A stretch of 48,591 nt of DNA from a virus. The stretch covers positions 1-48,591 of the IMG/VR virus record IMGVR_UViG_3300034018_001336, one strand, 5' to 3'. This document shows, one piece after another, positions 38,181-46,729 of the stretch. The stretch's first letter is position 1. Every line of letters begins with the position of its first letter. The position numbers and the translations under genes were made by a program. The notes beneath the pieces were generated by a model. It worked only from the letters and a program-made list of their open reading frames with translations. It made no database searches and had not been told where the DNA came from.

Positions 38181-41100
38181 CTAGATGCGGTAAACGTAAT
38201 CGTTGGGCTTACACGGGCCTGGGTCGCATTCAAGCGCCAAACAGCCCTCGGGACAATCGAAATAGAAAAACTGCTCCAGCGGGGCAACGCAGCGCACAGG
38301 ACGCCCCTGGAGGAATGACGGGCCGAACCGGCCGCCGTTGTTTACGACCAAGTTGTTTCCACTCAGGCGCCTGACCGTGTTGCAGCCAATCTGGATGTTA
38401 TCGACGTACCGGAAGAAATTGCCGGTCTCGGAGGTAAACGGCACGTCTGGGCCAGGGTTCGCGCAGGTGAAGGTGTAGAGCGTCGGGGTGCCGGTCACGA
38501 TCACCTCATCGTTGAACGAGGTGTTACTGAAGCCTTCCACAGTAGCGTGATAGCCGGCCGCCATCTGGTGCGCCTTGTCCGTCGTGTACGTGGCGACGCC
38601 ACCGGTGCGGCGGTATCCGATGGGGCGGATCTCCCATGGGAACTGAATCGGACTGTTGATTCCAAGGAATCCGCCGGAGGTCGATGTAACACCGCCAGGA
38701 TTTGCGACCGTGAATGTCGTGGGTGAAGGTGTGCTAGCAACGGTGAAGACGCCGTTAAACGTGCCGTCGGTGACTCCAACTGTCGATACGGCCATGCCTA
38801 CCTGGAGTTCGTGAGGCGATGCAGTTGTGAACGTAGAGATGTTGGCAGTGCGGGATGCGGCCGTGATCGGGATCTGGTAGTCCGTTGGGTAATAATACTC
38901 CGACTTGTTTACGTCGTGATTGTTGACCAAGAACACCGCATCCAGCGGCGCAAACGCGGTCTGGAAAAACCAAGAATCAGGGCCTGTCAGAAGGACATCG
39001 TTGTTCTCGATCAACATGTCCTTGTGGGCTGCAATCAGTGTCGAGTAGGTCTCTGGATTCGGAACTGGGGGCGTGACGGTTTTAATCAGCGTGTACCAAT
39101 CCTGCACTGTCAGTGCGATGAACGCTGAGACGTTCAACGCCGAGTTGTGATGGATGTGAGTGCCTTTGTGCTGGTACGAATCGACGTAGAAGCAGGTGCC
39201 TCTGAATCCATCGAAGTTGTTGTAGCTGATGTCCATCCCGCTGGTTTCGCGGGCCGTGATGGCATGGACTGGGCTCTGCTGGTTGACCACGTCAGGACCA
39301 CCTTGGACGCGGTTGTATTTGAACTCGCACTCTGAGGCGAAGATGCGCTGGCTGCGGAGCATGATCACCTGGCCGTCGAGGTAGAGGCCTGGTAGCACGT
39401 CCGGGCCACCTGTGTTTGCTGTGAATCGGAATGCGTCTGGAGTTGATATGACAGTCAACGATCCAGAGAACCCAAGATTCACGACCCCGAATCCAGTGAC
39501 CACGATTGCCGGGAAAACATCAACCCCCACCTGTGCCACAGTGAACGTAAAGTCGCTAACGACGCTCACCACAGAAAACGATCCGTCGAACGAGTTGTTG
39601 CTGATATCAACAAAAACAGTGTTTCCAGGTGCAAGGAAATGCTTCTGCGATGTTGTAAACGTAACGATGTTCGATTGCCGCTGAGCGGAGATGATTCCAA
39701 AAACGTAATTGCCTATCGTCACCGGAACCACGTCCCCGGCCCGCAACGTGTGTTTCATCACACAGGTAAACGTCGCCACCCCAGCCGATCGTGACACCAC
39801 GTTGATCGGATTGACTAGGCTTGAGAAGCCGCCAATCGCACACTGAGTGTTGGCCTCAGCGTTACCCGGGTACAGCGAGCTTTGGATCGAGTTGCGCCCC
39901 TGATAGCTGAAATCGTTGTTGAGAACCTTGGCGCCCGCCGTCAGGTCATTGACGTTCATCGGCAGGAACGATTTGATCAGGAACGTCTCCGCATCTGCGA
40001 CGCCTACGCCGAAGTCGTAGAACTGATTGTTCTGAATCAAAGCCCTCTCTCCGACATGGTTGATGCCAGCAACCGTGTAGAGTGAATTTACGCCGGCATT
40101 TGTCTGAGCAGTTAGCCCAACATCCGGATAGACGGTCGGCGACCAAGCGCGGGCGTTTTGGCTGACAGGTTTGTAGACGGTGCCGTTTTCAGGTTGCGTC
40201 GGCAAGTCTGCGCCAGCGATTGCAACCTTGAACTGGTTTGAAGCCGGAATCGGGCTTGCAATAAGAAGCTCAGTGCCGTTAAAGCTCGGGATCGAGATGC
40301 CTGAAATGTTGACCTTGTCACCTGGCACGAAATCGTGATCGGTGTTCAGTTCGTAGATCACTTCTCCGGAAATCCGCTCGACGCCAATAACTTGGAATTC
40401 CGTGATTCGGAACAGAGATCCACTGAGCCCTGGAAGAATGGCGGTATCAGCCCCAGCGTTTGCGACGGTAAACTCCGATGACGATACGATGCCTGTAACC
40501 GTAAAGATGCCGTTGAATGATCCGTCGGTCACATTGCTAATCCGAACGATCATGCCCGGCAGAAGGTTGGTCGCGATGACTGCTTTGATGTACGCGACAC
40601 CAGCCAACCGTTGATACGAAAAAATCTGAAGGTAGGGGCTCGTTCGCGTGCAAAACACCTGCTGCGCGTCGATGAATCCGTTGACCGTAAAAGTGCCGTT
40701 TCGAGCAGGATCGGTGAAACCAGTCACCGTGATCGTGTTTCCAACCGTGAATCCGAAGTTCCATTGCGGATGCTTTGTGAACGTGACAAAATTGTACTGA
40801 TTCTGCCGCTGGTTAATCAGCACCACGCGCAGGTCTCGCTCGAAAGAAAGCGAAGTCACGTTCGTGATGCTTCCAAACCCAACGAATGACGAGTCATTTC
40901 CAGGGCCGGATGTCACCACGTCGCTGATGTACTGGCTGATTGCGCTGATGTTTGTGTACGGCGCAGGTGAAATTGGTGGGCTGTAAGCTGGAGGCGCGAC
41001 GGAATAGAACTGAGTTCCCAGAATCCCAGGTGCGTACAGCGGCTTGTCCACGGTGTACGTGTTGACGCCGTTCGTCCGGCTCACCGAAACGATCTTGATG

Positions 41101-41804
41101 TCCGCAACTGAGTTGTTCGCGTAATTGCCGTCGAAGGTAATGCTCTCGATCAGGGTGTTCTTGCAGTTCAGGGCGTTCAATGGAACTCCTGGATATGCAC
41201 CTGGCGCACCAACAACTCCGCTTCCGGTGTAGTTGCCGAGGGTCTTCAGCATCTGGATGTTGAAGCCGAAAGTGTCCCCTCTTTTCGTAGAGGTGTTGTC
41301 AGCAAACTTCAGGATCGTTTTCCCAGCGCCTTTGCCGGTGAACGCCACGTTGTCAATTACACCATTGATAGGCGGGTAGCCCATGACCAATGACGAGGTG
41401 TAACCACCTCCGATCAGGTTGATCCAACCGTCTTCTGCGACAAATGGTGCATCCGGGTATGTCGGAAGCGGCATCGAGACCGTAAATTGAGTTGGGGTAG
41501 GTGTACTGAGAACTTCAAACCCGAACTGTGCAGTGCCGGTTCCGTTGAATGATGCGTCAGTAAAACCGTACAGCGTGATTTTTTCCCCAAGAACAAGCCC
41601 GTGCGGCGTCGCCGTGTTGAACGTCGCGACACCTCCGGTGCGAACGCGGTCGATAATCTTCGCCCCAGGACTCGATCCCAACAGAAACGTGCCGACCGGA
41701 AAATCGCACCGCTTGGCCGCAAACAAGCATTCGTTGATCGCCCACGCGCTGTTTCGCAGCCCGCAAGGATCGGCACCGTAATCGACTGGGTTTGAGGAAG
41801 GCAT
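38181..41804 (-). CDS. Large tail spike with pectate-lyase-like fold and tandem modules
   Basis: 1207 residues from ATG 41804. The start, VDYGADPCGLRNSAWAINEC, is the pectate-lyase-3 type entry to a beta-helix. Between helix parts lie about seven or eight copies of a roughly 65-residue module with VATFTT, H, G and a final FTVANPGAD-type strand, at about 41655-41470, 40830-40640, 40625-40440, 40395-40200, 39800-39510, 38865-38665 and 38625-38425. Likely receptor binding or polysaccharide degradation. Cys-rich C-terminus (CPEGCLALECDPGPCKP). Confidence 0.75.
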   Translation of the reverse strand: MPSSNPVDYGADPCGLRNSAWAINECLFAAKRCDFPVGTFLLGSSPGAKIIDRVRTGGVATFNTATPHGLVLGEKITLYGFTDASFNGTGTAQFGFEVLSTPTPTQFTVSMPLPTYPDAPFVAEDGWINLIGGGYTSSLVMGYPPINGVIDNVAFTGKGAGKTILKFADNTSTKRGDTFGFNIQMLKTLGNYTGSGVVGAPGAYPGVPLNALNCKNTLIESITFDGNYANNSVADIKIVSVSRTNGVNTYTVDKPLYAPGILGTQFYSVAPPAYSPPISPAPYTNISAISQYISDVVTSGPGNDSSFVGFGSITNVTSLSFERDLRVVLINQRQNQYNFVTFTKHPQWNFGFTVGNTITVTGFTDPARNGTFTVNGFIDAQQVFCTRTSPYLQIFSYQRLAGVAYIKAVIATNLLPGMIVRISNVTDGSFNGIFTVTGIVSSSEFTVANAGADTAILPGLSGSLFRITEFQVIGVERISGEVIYELNTDHDFVPGDKVNISGISIPSFNGTELLIASPIPASNQFKVAIAGADLPTQPENGTVYKPVSQNARAWSPTVYPDVGLTAQTNAGVNSLYTVAGINHVGERALIQNNQFYDFGVGVADAETFLIKSFLPMNVNDLTAGAKVLNNDFSYQGRNSIQSSLYPGNAEANTQCAIGGFSSLVNPINVVSRSAGVATFTCVMKHTLRAGDVVPVTIGNYVFGIISAQRQSNIVTFTTSQKHFLAPGNTVFVDISNNSFDGSFSVVSVVSDFTFTVAQVGVDVFPAIVVTGFGVVNLGFSGSLTVISTPDAFRFTANTGGPDVLPGLYLDGQVIMLRSQRIFASECEFKYNRVQGGPDVVNQQSPVHAITARETSGMDISYNNFDGFRGTCFYVDSYQHKGTHIHHNSALNVSAFIALTVQDWYTLIKTVTPPVPNPETYSTLIAAHKDMLIENNDVLLTGPDSWFFQTAFAPLDAVFLVNNHDVNKSEYYYPTDYQIPITAASRTANISTFTTASPHELQVGMAVSTVGVTDGTFNGVFTVASTPSPTTFTVANPGGVTSTSGGFLGINSPIQFPWEIRPIGYRRTGGVATYTTDKAHQMAAGYHATVEGFSNTSFNDEVIVTGTPTLYTFTCANPGPDVPFTSETGNFFRYVDNIQIGCNTVRRLSGNNLVVNNGGRFGPSFLQGRPVRCVAPLEQFFYFDCPEGCLALECDPGPCKPNDYVYRI

Positions 41805-41805
41805 T

Positions 41806-43845
41806 TTATGCTGAGAGTAGCGGACAGGCGACGCGACTGAGGTCGCCGTAAATATCCTCCTGAAGGCGTTGAGCAACCATTGCCACACGCTTGAGGCGGA
41901 ACCGGCCCGTGTTGACGTAGCGAAGTTGGAACTCATAACCATCTCTGGTAAACCCGCCGGTCTGCACGTCGCACTTGTCCGGGGGTTGCGGCAGGGCAAT
42001 GCGCGATCGCGTAGGCGGCTGGTAGTATTTGACCTCCTGGCAGTTGATCACCGCCGGAGGGCAGGAAATCTCACCGGGCTCGCAGTTGCGGTACTTTGCG
42101 CAGTCCTTGAACTCTGCCCATGGCTGCCAGCACTCGCCTTCATTGGCCTTGAAGTAGACCTTGGATTCGATCGAACCCATCACCTGGTCATACCACTGTT
42201 CGGCGCTCACCAGGCGCTTCTTGTTGGTAGGCTCTGCGAAAGTCAGCGAGCGCGTCTCAATGGTCCAGTCGATCGGTGCATCATCGAACCCATCGAAGTC
42301 GAACTGGCCGTTCTTGGTGACCTCGTACAGACCGATGTAGTCCTGGTTCAATCCAAACATGAAGCACCGCTCAGTGCGCTTCACTCGAACCGTGACCATT
42401 TGAAACACGTCAACGCCTGTCCAGATGCCTTCCCATGCAGGCGGCAGCTTTCGGCCCATGCCCGAGACGAGATCGAAATCCATCACGACAAGACCACCAT
42501 GGACGATACCACGGTTGTTGATCTTGCGCGGCTGGATGGTCATCAGCATCCGGTTGTCGAAGTTCACCGCGCTAGCAGCTGTCAGGTAGAACTCTGTGTC
42601 GTAGGCCAGCGCCCGCACGACCTGCCGGCTGATCGGCGTGTTGCCGAACTCGGTGAAATCGCGGCGAGCGTAGATCAACGATCGGATGCCGTCCTGCGCC
42701 CGGAAAATCAGGTCGCCGTTGACCGCAACGATGGACTCTTGGTTGAACGATCCGAAGTTCAGCAGGGCGAATCGCTGGATCGGATAATCGAGATCCTTCC
42801 AAACATCCCGATCGACCGGGGCGTTGAACGCGTAGGTTGCGGTGGGCGTGAAGACCAGCAGGTCGCCGTCTCCCAGCGACGTGTCCAGGTTGGCGGCAAA
42901 CGCCAGTCCAGTGATCGGGCCGTTGGAGACTGCAAAAGCGCCGCCTTCATTGAGGAACGTGTTCTCGGTGAATCGAATGACGCTGTCGCGCCCGTAGCCC
43001 GGATCGCCGTAGACCAAGTCACCGCCGTAGTATTCTGAACCGTTCGCGACCCAGAGGCGCCCCTTGCCGTAGGCCATGGGGCCACCAACAGGGACTTCAT
43101 CGCCAGTTGCGCGCCGCAAGGTTGAACCGTTGTAGAGATACGGCTGGTTCTGGCGATCCTGAATGACCAGCCAGTTCTCTGCCTGCTGAAAGTAGACGTG
43201 CGACGCCTGCGGATCGTTGGTCGCCATCTGGTAGGCGTTGAACAACGGACCAAGCAGCGGACCAGCGTCGATGCCAGGCGAGTACGTCGTGAACGTCGTG
43301 GGGCTCGGGACGGTCTCCACGATGAAATCTCCGAAGAAACCTTCCGGGAAGAACGCACCTGGAGGTTCAGGCAGCCGGACAACCATGCCCGGCGACAACC
43401 CGTGCGGAACGCCGCAAACGTAGGTCGCGACATTGGAAACCCGGCCGCGAGTCAGTACCTGAAACGTAAAATTGATCGGAGTCAGGTCGGTCACCTTAAA
43501 TCCGTTCTGAATGTCGATCTGGTAGACCTTGCCGCTGATCGACGCGAACAGGTACGGAGCGCCAGAATCGGAAACGTAGGTGCCGCAGCCCTGAAAAAAT
43601 CCGTTCAGGAAAGAATCACGGACGGCGCGGTTGTAGTAACCGCCTTGGTAGACCACATCCGGGTCATCGAACGTCAGGCCCTTCACCCAGATTCCCGGCC
43701 GCGCTTTCGGAAACCCGCCGCGCACCGTCGTGTTGACCGCCCACGCCAGCTGGTTGGGCTGAATGAGTGAGGGCGAAAAACCGCTATCCACCCCACCTTC
43801 AGCGGTGAGGAGGCCATCAACGATGCGATTTTTTTCTGCGACCAT
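41806..43845 (-). CDS. Tail nozzle / tubular-B-like protein
   Basis: 679 residues from ATG 43845, near the opposite start of the large terminase. SLIQPNQLAWAVNTTVRGGF and KARPGI recall the N-terminus of T7-like nozzle (gp12) proteins; much of the rest is repeated beta sheet with many Tyr, Trp and Gly, fitting a propeller-like tail tube part. It holds one copy of the module seen in the spike (about 43460-43255, NVATYVCGVPHGLSPGMVV and SPTTFTTYSPGID). Upstream TTG at 43887 would run across the terminase promoter and was not used. The nozzle call is inference. Confidence 0.6.
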   Translation of the reverse strand: MVAEKNRIVDGLLTAEGGVDSGFSPSLIQPNQLAWAVNTTVRGGFPKARPGIWVKGLTFDDPDVVYQGGYYNRAVRDSFLNGFFQGCGTYVSDSGAPYLFASISGKVYQIDIQNGFKVTDLTPINFTFQVLTRGRVSNVATYVCGVPHGLSPGMVVRLPEPPGAFFPEGFFGDFIVETVPSPTTFTTYSPGIDAGPLLGPLFNAYQMATNDPQASHVYFQQAENWLVIQDRQNQPYLYNGSTLRRATGDEVPVGGPMAYGKGRLWVANGSEYYGGDLVYGDPGYGRDSVIRFTENTFLNEGGAFAVSNGPITGLAFAANLDTSLGDGDLLVFTPTATYAFNAPVDRDVWKDLDYPIQRFALLNFGSFNQESIVAVNGDLIFRAQDGIRSLIYARRDFTEFGNTPISRQVVRALAYDTEFYLTAASAVNFDNRMLMTIQPRKINNRGIVHGGLVVMDFDLVSGMGRKLPPAWEGIWTGVDVFQMVTVRVKRTERCFMFGLNQDYIGLYEVTKNGQFDFDGFDDAPIDWTIETRSLTFAEPTNKKRLVSAEQWYDQVMGSIESKVYFKANEGECWQPWAEFKDCAKYRNCEPGEISCPPAVINCQEVKYYQPPTRSRIALPQPPDKCDVQTGGFTRDGYEFQLRYVNTGRFRLKRVAMVAQRLQEDIYGDLSRVACPLLSA

Positions 43846-43850
43846 GACGC

Positions 43851-43879
43851 TTGAACCGATTGAAAGGCCATCGCAGGAT
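43851..43879 (+). promoter_or_regulatory. Promoter of the terminase-portal operon
   Basis: TTGAAC (43851-43856), 17 bases, CAGGAT (43874-43879), nine bases to the ATG at 43889. Same spacing as the recT promoter (17, then nine) and a -10 one base different in class from CAGGCT at 13713. It lies in the 43-base gap between divergent genes. Confidence 0.55.
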
Positions 43880-43888
43880 TCCCGCAAG

Positions 43889-45661
43889 ATGAATGAAAGC
43901 CCCGATTACTTGTCCATACCGTGGCGTACAAAAGACCGCTTTCTGATCGAGGCTGAGATGGTGCGCAAGGATGGGTACATCATGCACGCCGGCGTGAAGT
44001 ACGGGCGCGGCAAATACTACCACTTCCGGCAGGCCATGACTGCGCTCTGGCCGCACTTCGACTGGCACGACTGGTCGGATCTCCTGATCCAGACGTTTGT
44101 CGAGAACCAAGAGGTCGGCATCATGGGGCCAGGATCCTCAGGCAAGACCTACGACTCTGCTGCGTTCGGGCTCTGCACGTTCTACATCTACCCAACCGGG
44201 ACCTCGATTATCATGTCATCGACAACCCGCGAAGGTCTCCAGCTGCGCATCTGGGGCTCGATCAAGGAGTTGCACAACAAGGCCAAGGCCAAGCGGGAGT
44301 GGCTCCCCGGGCGCGTGATCGAAAGCCGGTTCATCCTGACCAGTTCGGATGAAGATGCCGAGGCGCAGGACTTCCGTGATGGAATCATCGGTGTGGCGTG
44401 CAAGGTCGGCGGCACGTTTGTGGGTCTGTCGAACTACGTCGGCTTGAAGAACGACCGCGTCATGTTGATCGCGGATGAAGCGTCGCTGATGGGGCGCGGC
44501 TTTCTGGATTCAGTCGCCAACCTCCGCAAGAACCCGGTGTTCAAGCTGATCGCGATGGGCAACCCGAAAGACCGCAACGACGCGCTAGGCGTGGTCTGCG
44601 AGCCGCACCCTACCATCGGTGGCTGGGAGGGGCTTGAGTACCTCGAAAAGACTCGCACCTGGAGAACGCGGGCGCCCGGCGGTGTGGCCGTCCAGCTGTG
44701 TGGGTACGACACGCCGAATGCGAAGTTTCCCAAGGGCACCAACCCGTACAAGGGCATCATCACGCCGGAGCAGATTCAGGCGGATCTCGATTACTACGGC
44801 CGCGACTCGTTGCAGTTCTCGATGATGAACCTTGGTGTGCTGCCCCGGGACGGCGGCACCAGGCGCGTGGTCACGATGTCCTTGTGCGAGCAGAACCAGG
44901 CGTTCGACGAACCAATCTGGGAACGTGCCGACAAGCTGACAAGAATCATCGGCATCGACGCTGCGTACTCGGGCGTCGGCGGCGATCGCTGCGTAATGAC
45001 GGACCTTACGTTCGGGCCGGATTCATCGGGGCGCATCGTGCTAGCATTCAGTGAGGCACCGATTGTTATCCCGGTTACCGCAGTCAAGGCGCAGCAGGCC
45101 GAAGAGCAGATTGCCGAGTACGTCTTGCTGTACTGCAAGCAGCGCAATATCTCACCGGAGCGTGTTGGGTTTGACTCCACGGGGCGCGGCACGCTCATGT
45201 CTGCGTTTGCTCGGTTGTGGTCGCCTGAGGTTGTTCCGATCGAGTTCGGTGGCCGGCCAAGCGAGCGCCCGGTGCGAAAGGGAGATCCCAAGACTGAACG
45301 AGAGGCCTACGGCAAGATGGTCACCGCGTTGTGGTATTCGTCGCGCCTGTTGATCGAATCCAAGCAGCTGCGGAAACTGCCCCGCGAAGTGGCCGAGGAG
45401 GGCGCGATGCGCGAGTGGGGTATCGCCCGCACCGGGTTGATCGACGTTGAGCCCAAGAACAAGACCAAGGAGCGCATGGGCCGGTCGCCTGACCTCTGGG
45501 ATTCGTTTGTGGTCGCACTCGAAATGGCGCGCCGAAACGGTTTTGAGATTGCAGGCGGTCAGGGGGTTGGTATTGTCAAGCGACAGACACCAAAGTGGCT
45601 GACACGTCTGTCAGACAAGCGGCGCACGATGGCGTCTGAACATTCGCTAACCTATTCATAA
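43889..45661 (+). CDS. Terminase large subunit
   Basis: 590 residues. Walker A GPGSSGKT near residue 80, Walker B LIADEAS near 193, then KLIAMGNPKD as the coupling motif. The RNase H-like nuclease has IGIDAAYSG near 354, the second acidic part near GFDSTGRG (428) and the last Asp in SPDLWDSFVVALE near 532. It packages DNA into the capsid. The start at 43889 is chosen from the promoter at 43851-43879; ATG 43844 or 43763 would overlap the divergent nozzle gene. No SD. A typical small subunit gene is missing next to it. Confidence 0.92.
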   Translation: MNESPDYLSIPWRTKDRFLIEAEMVRKDGYIMHAGVKYGRGKYYHFRQAMTALWPHFDWHDWSDLLIQTFVENQEVGIMGPGSSGKTYDSAAFGLCTFYIYPTGTSIIMSSTTREGLQLRIWGSIKELHNKAKAKREWLPGRVIESRFILTSSDEDAEAQDFRDGIIGVACKVGGTFVGLSNYVGLKNDRVMLIADEASLMGRGFLDSVANLRKNPVFKLIAMGNPKDRNDALGVVCEPHPTIGGWEGLEYLEKTRTWRTRAPGGVAVQLCGYDTPNAKFPKGTNPYKGIITPEQIQADLDYYGRDSLQFSMMNLGVLPRDGGTRRVVTMSLCEQNQAFDEPIWERADKLTRIIGIDAAYSGVGGDRCVMTDLTFGPDSSGRIVLAFSEAPIVIPVTAVKAQQAEEQIAEYVLLYCKQRNISPERVGFDSTGRGTLMSAFARLWSPEVVPIEFGGRPSERPVRKGDPKTEREAYGKMVTALWYSSRLLIESKQLRKLPREVAEEGAMREWGIARTGLIDVEPKNKTKERMGRSPDLWDSFVVALEMARRNGFEIAGGQGVGIVKRQTPKWLTRLSDKRRTMASEHSLTYS

Positions 45662-45665
45662 CCTT

Positions 45666-46091
45666 ATGGCCTCATTCAACAAAGTCATCCTGATCGGCAA
45701 CCTCACCCGAGACATCGAACTCAAGCACCTCCCGAAGGGGACGGCGGTCTGCAACCTGAGCTTGGCGGTGAATCGCCGCTGGAAGACTGAAGCCGGTGAG
45801 GAGAAGGAGGATGTTTACTTTGCTGAGTGCAAGGCGTTCGGGAAGCAGGCTGAAACGATCGCTCAGTACGTCAAGAAGGGTCACCCGCTGATGGTTGAGG
45901 GGCGCCTGACCCGTGAAGAGTGGGACGACAAGAAGACCGGCGAGAAGCGCTCTACCACTCGAATTATGATCGAGACCTTCCAGTTCCTGAAGGGACGCGA
46001 TGAAGGTGCCGCGCCAGCCCCGCGACGTGAGGCTGCACCGGCCGCTGCTGCCCCGAAGCCTGATCTCGACGAAGATGATGTTCCGTTCTAA
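45666..46091 (+). CDS. ssb: Single-stranded DNA-binding protein
   Basis: 141 residues, a standard SSB: FNKVILIGNLTRDIELKHLP, VCNLSLAVNRRW, ECKAFGKQAETIAQYVKKGH, LMVEGRLTREEWDD form the OB fold; an Ala/Pro linker follows and the acidic tip is DLDEDDVPF, the partner-binding end of bacterial SSB. It protects ssDNA and should recruit the phage helicase or host proteins. Its place inside a packaging operon, away from the replication genes, is unusual. Confidence 0.97.
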   Translation: MASFNKVILIGNLTRDIELKHLPKGTAVCNLSLAVNRRWKTEAGEEKEDVYFAECKAFGKQAETIAQYVKKGHPLMVEGRLTREEWDDKKTGEKRSTTRIMIETFQFLKGRDEGAAPAPRREAAPAAAAPKPDLDEDDVPF

Positions 46092-46100
46092 ACCTCACCC

Positions 46101-46373
46101 ATGAACCGACTGACGTTTCCTCCGGGCGGGTGGCAATTCTACGAGCCCAAGACCAACTGGAGCCCGAAGGATGTCATAAACTACGGTTTCTACGAAATGG
46201 CCAACCTGATTCACCAGCATCGGGTTGCGAACAGCATTCCGTCCACAATCGACCAGGCAATCTCTGACCTGGAGGCTTACACTCGGGCGCGGTTCCCCCA
46301 AATGGCGGCCACTCCATCCCACACGACGAATGTACAACCAAGGACTTCAGGCTGTCGCTCGTGCGGCCGCTAA
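46101..46373 (+). CDS. Small conserved phage protein, PPGGWQFYEP start
   Basis: 90 residues: LTFPPGGWQFYEPKTNW, then FYEMANLIHQHRVAN and a helix; ends with Cys-rich GCRSCGR. The first motif occurs in small proteins near terminase genes of many phages; function unknown. Ends within the next gene. Confidence 0.75.
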   Translation: MNRLTFPPGGWQFYEPKTNWSPKDVINYGFYEMANLIHQHRVANSIPSTIDQAISDLEAYTRARFPQMAATPSHTTNVQPRTSGCRSCGR

Positions 46374-46722
46374 ATTGCGCCAGACGGCTCAGGGAGCGCG
46401 GATCCTGGCAGAATGGCTAGGTGAGGGCGGCACGCCTGTCGATCGCCAGAAGGCGCAGGACCGCATTGATACCTGCAACCGCTGCCTGCACAACAAACCC
46501 ACGGATGCGCGGTCGATTACCAAGACCGTTGCCGAGGTCATTCTGGAGCAGGAGCAAGCTCGCAACGATATGGCCATGTTTCTACACGGCGAGGGCCTTG
46601 CGGGCACCTGTGACGTCTGCGGCTGCTACCTGAAGCTGAAAGTTTGGGTGCCGCTCAACTACCTCGGAGACACGGAAATGCCTGATAAATGCTGGATTTC
46701 GCACGAACGGAAAGCAATCTGA
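46330..46722 (+). CDS. Small zinc-finger-like protein before the portal
   Basis: 130 residues from ATG 46330, overlapping the previous gene by 44 bases. Cys pairs CNRCLHN and CDVCGCYLKLKV plus DKCW near the end could bind zinc; the middle is helical (EVILEQEQARNDMAMF). I recall it as a common companion of portal/terminase genes, function unknown. Seven bases before the portal start. Confidence 0.75.
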   Translation: MYNQGLQAVARAAAKLRQTAQGARILAEWLGEGGTPVDRQKAQDRIDTCNRCLHNKPTDARSITKTVAEVILEQEQARNDMAMFLHGEGLAGTCDVCGCYLKLKVWVPLNYLGDTEMPDKCWISHERKAI

Positions 46723-46729
46723 GGTCAAT

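Noticed and set aside
45628-45666. A separate leaderless promoter for ssb
   Set aside because: No TTGACA-like element at the right distance; the gene follows terminase after four bases and fits the same operon.
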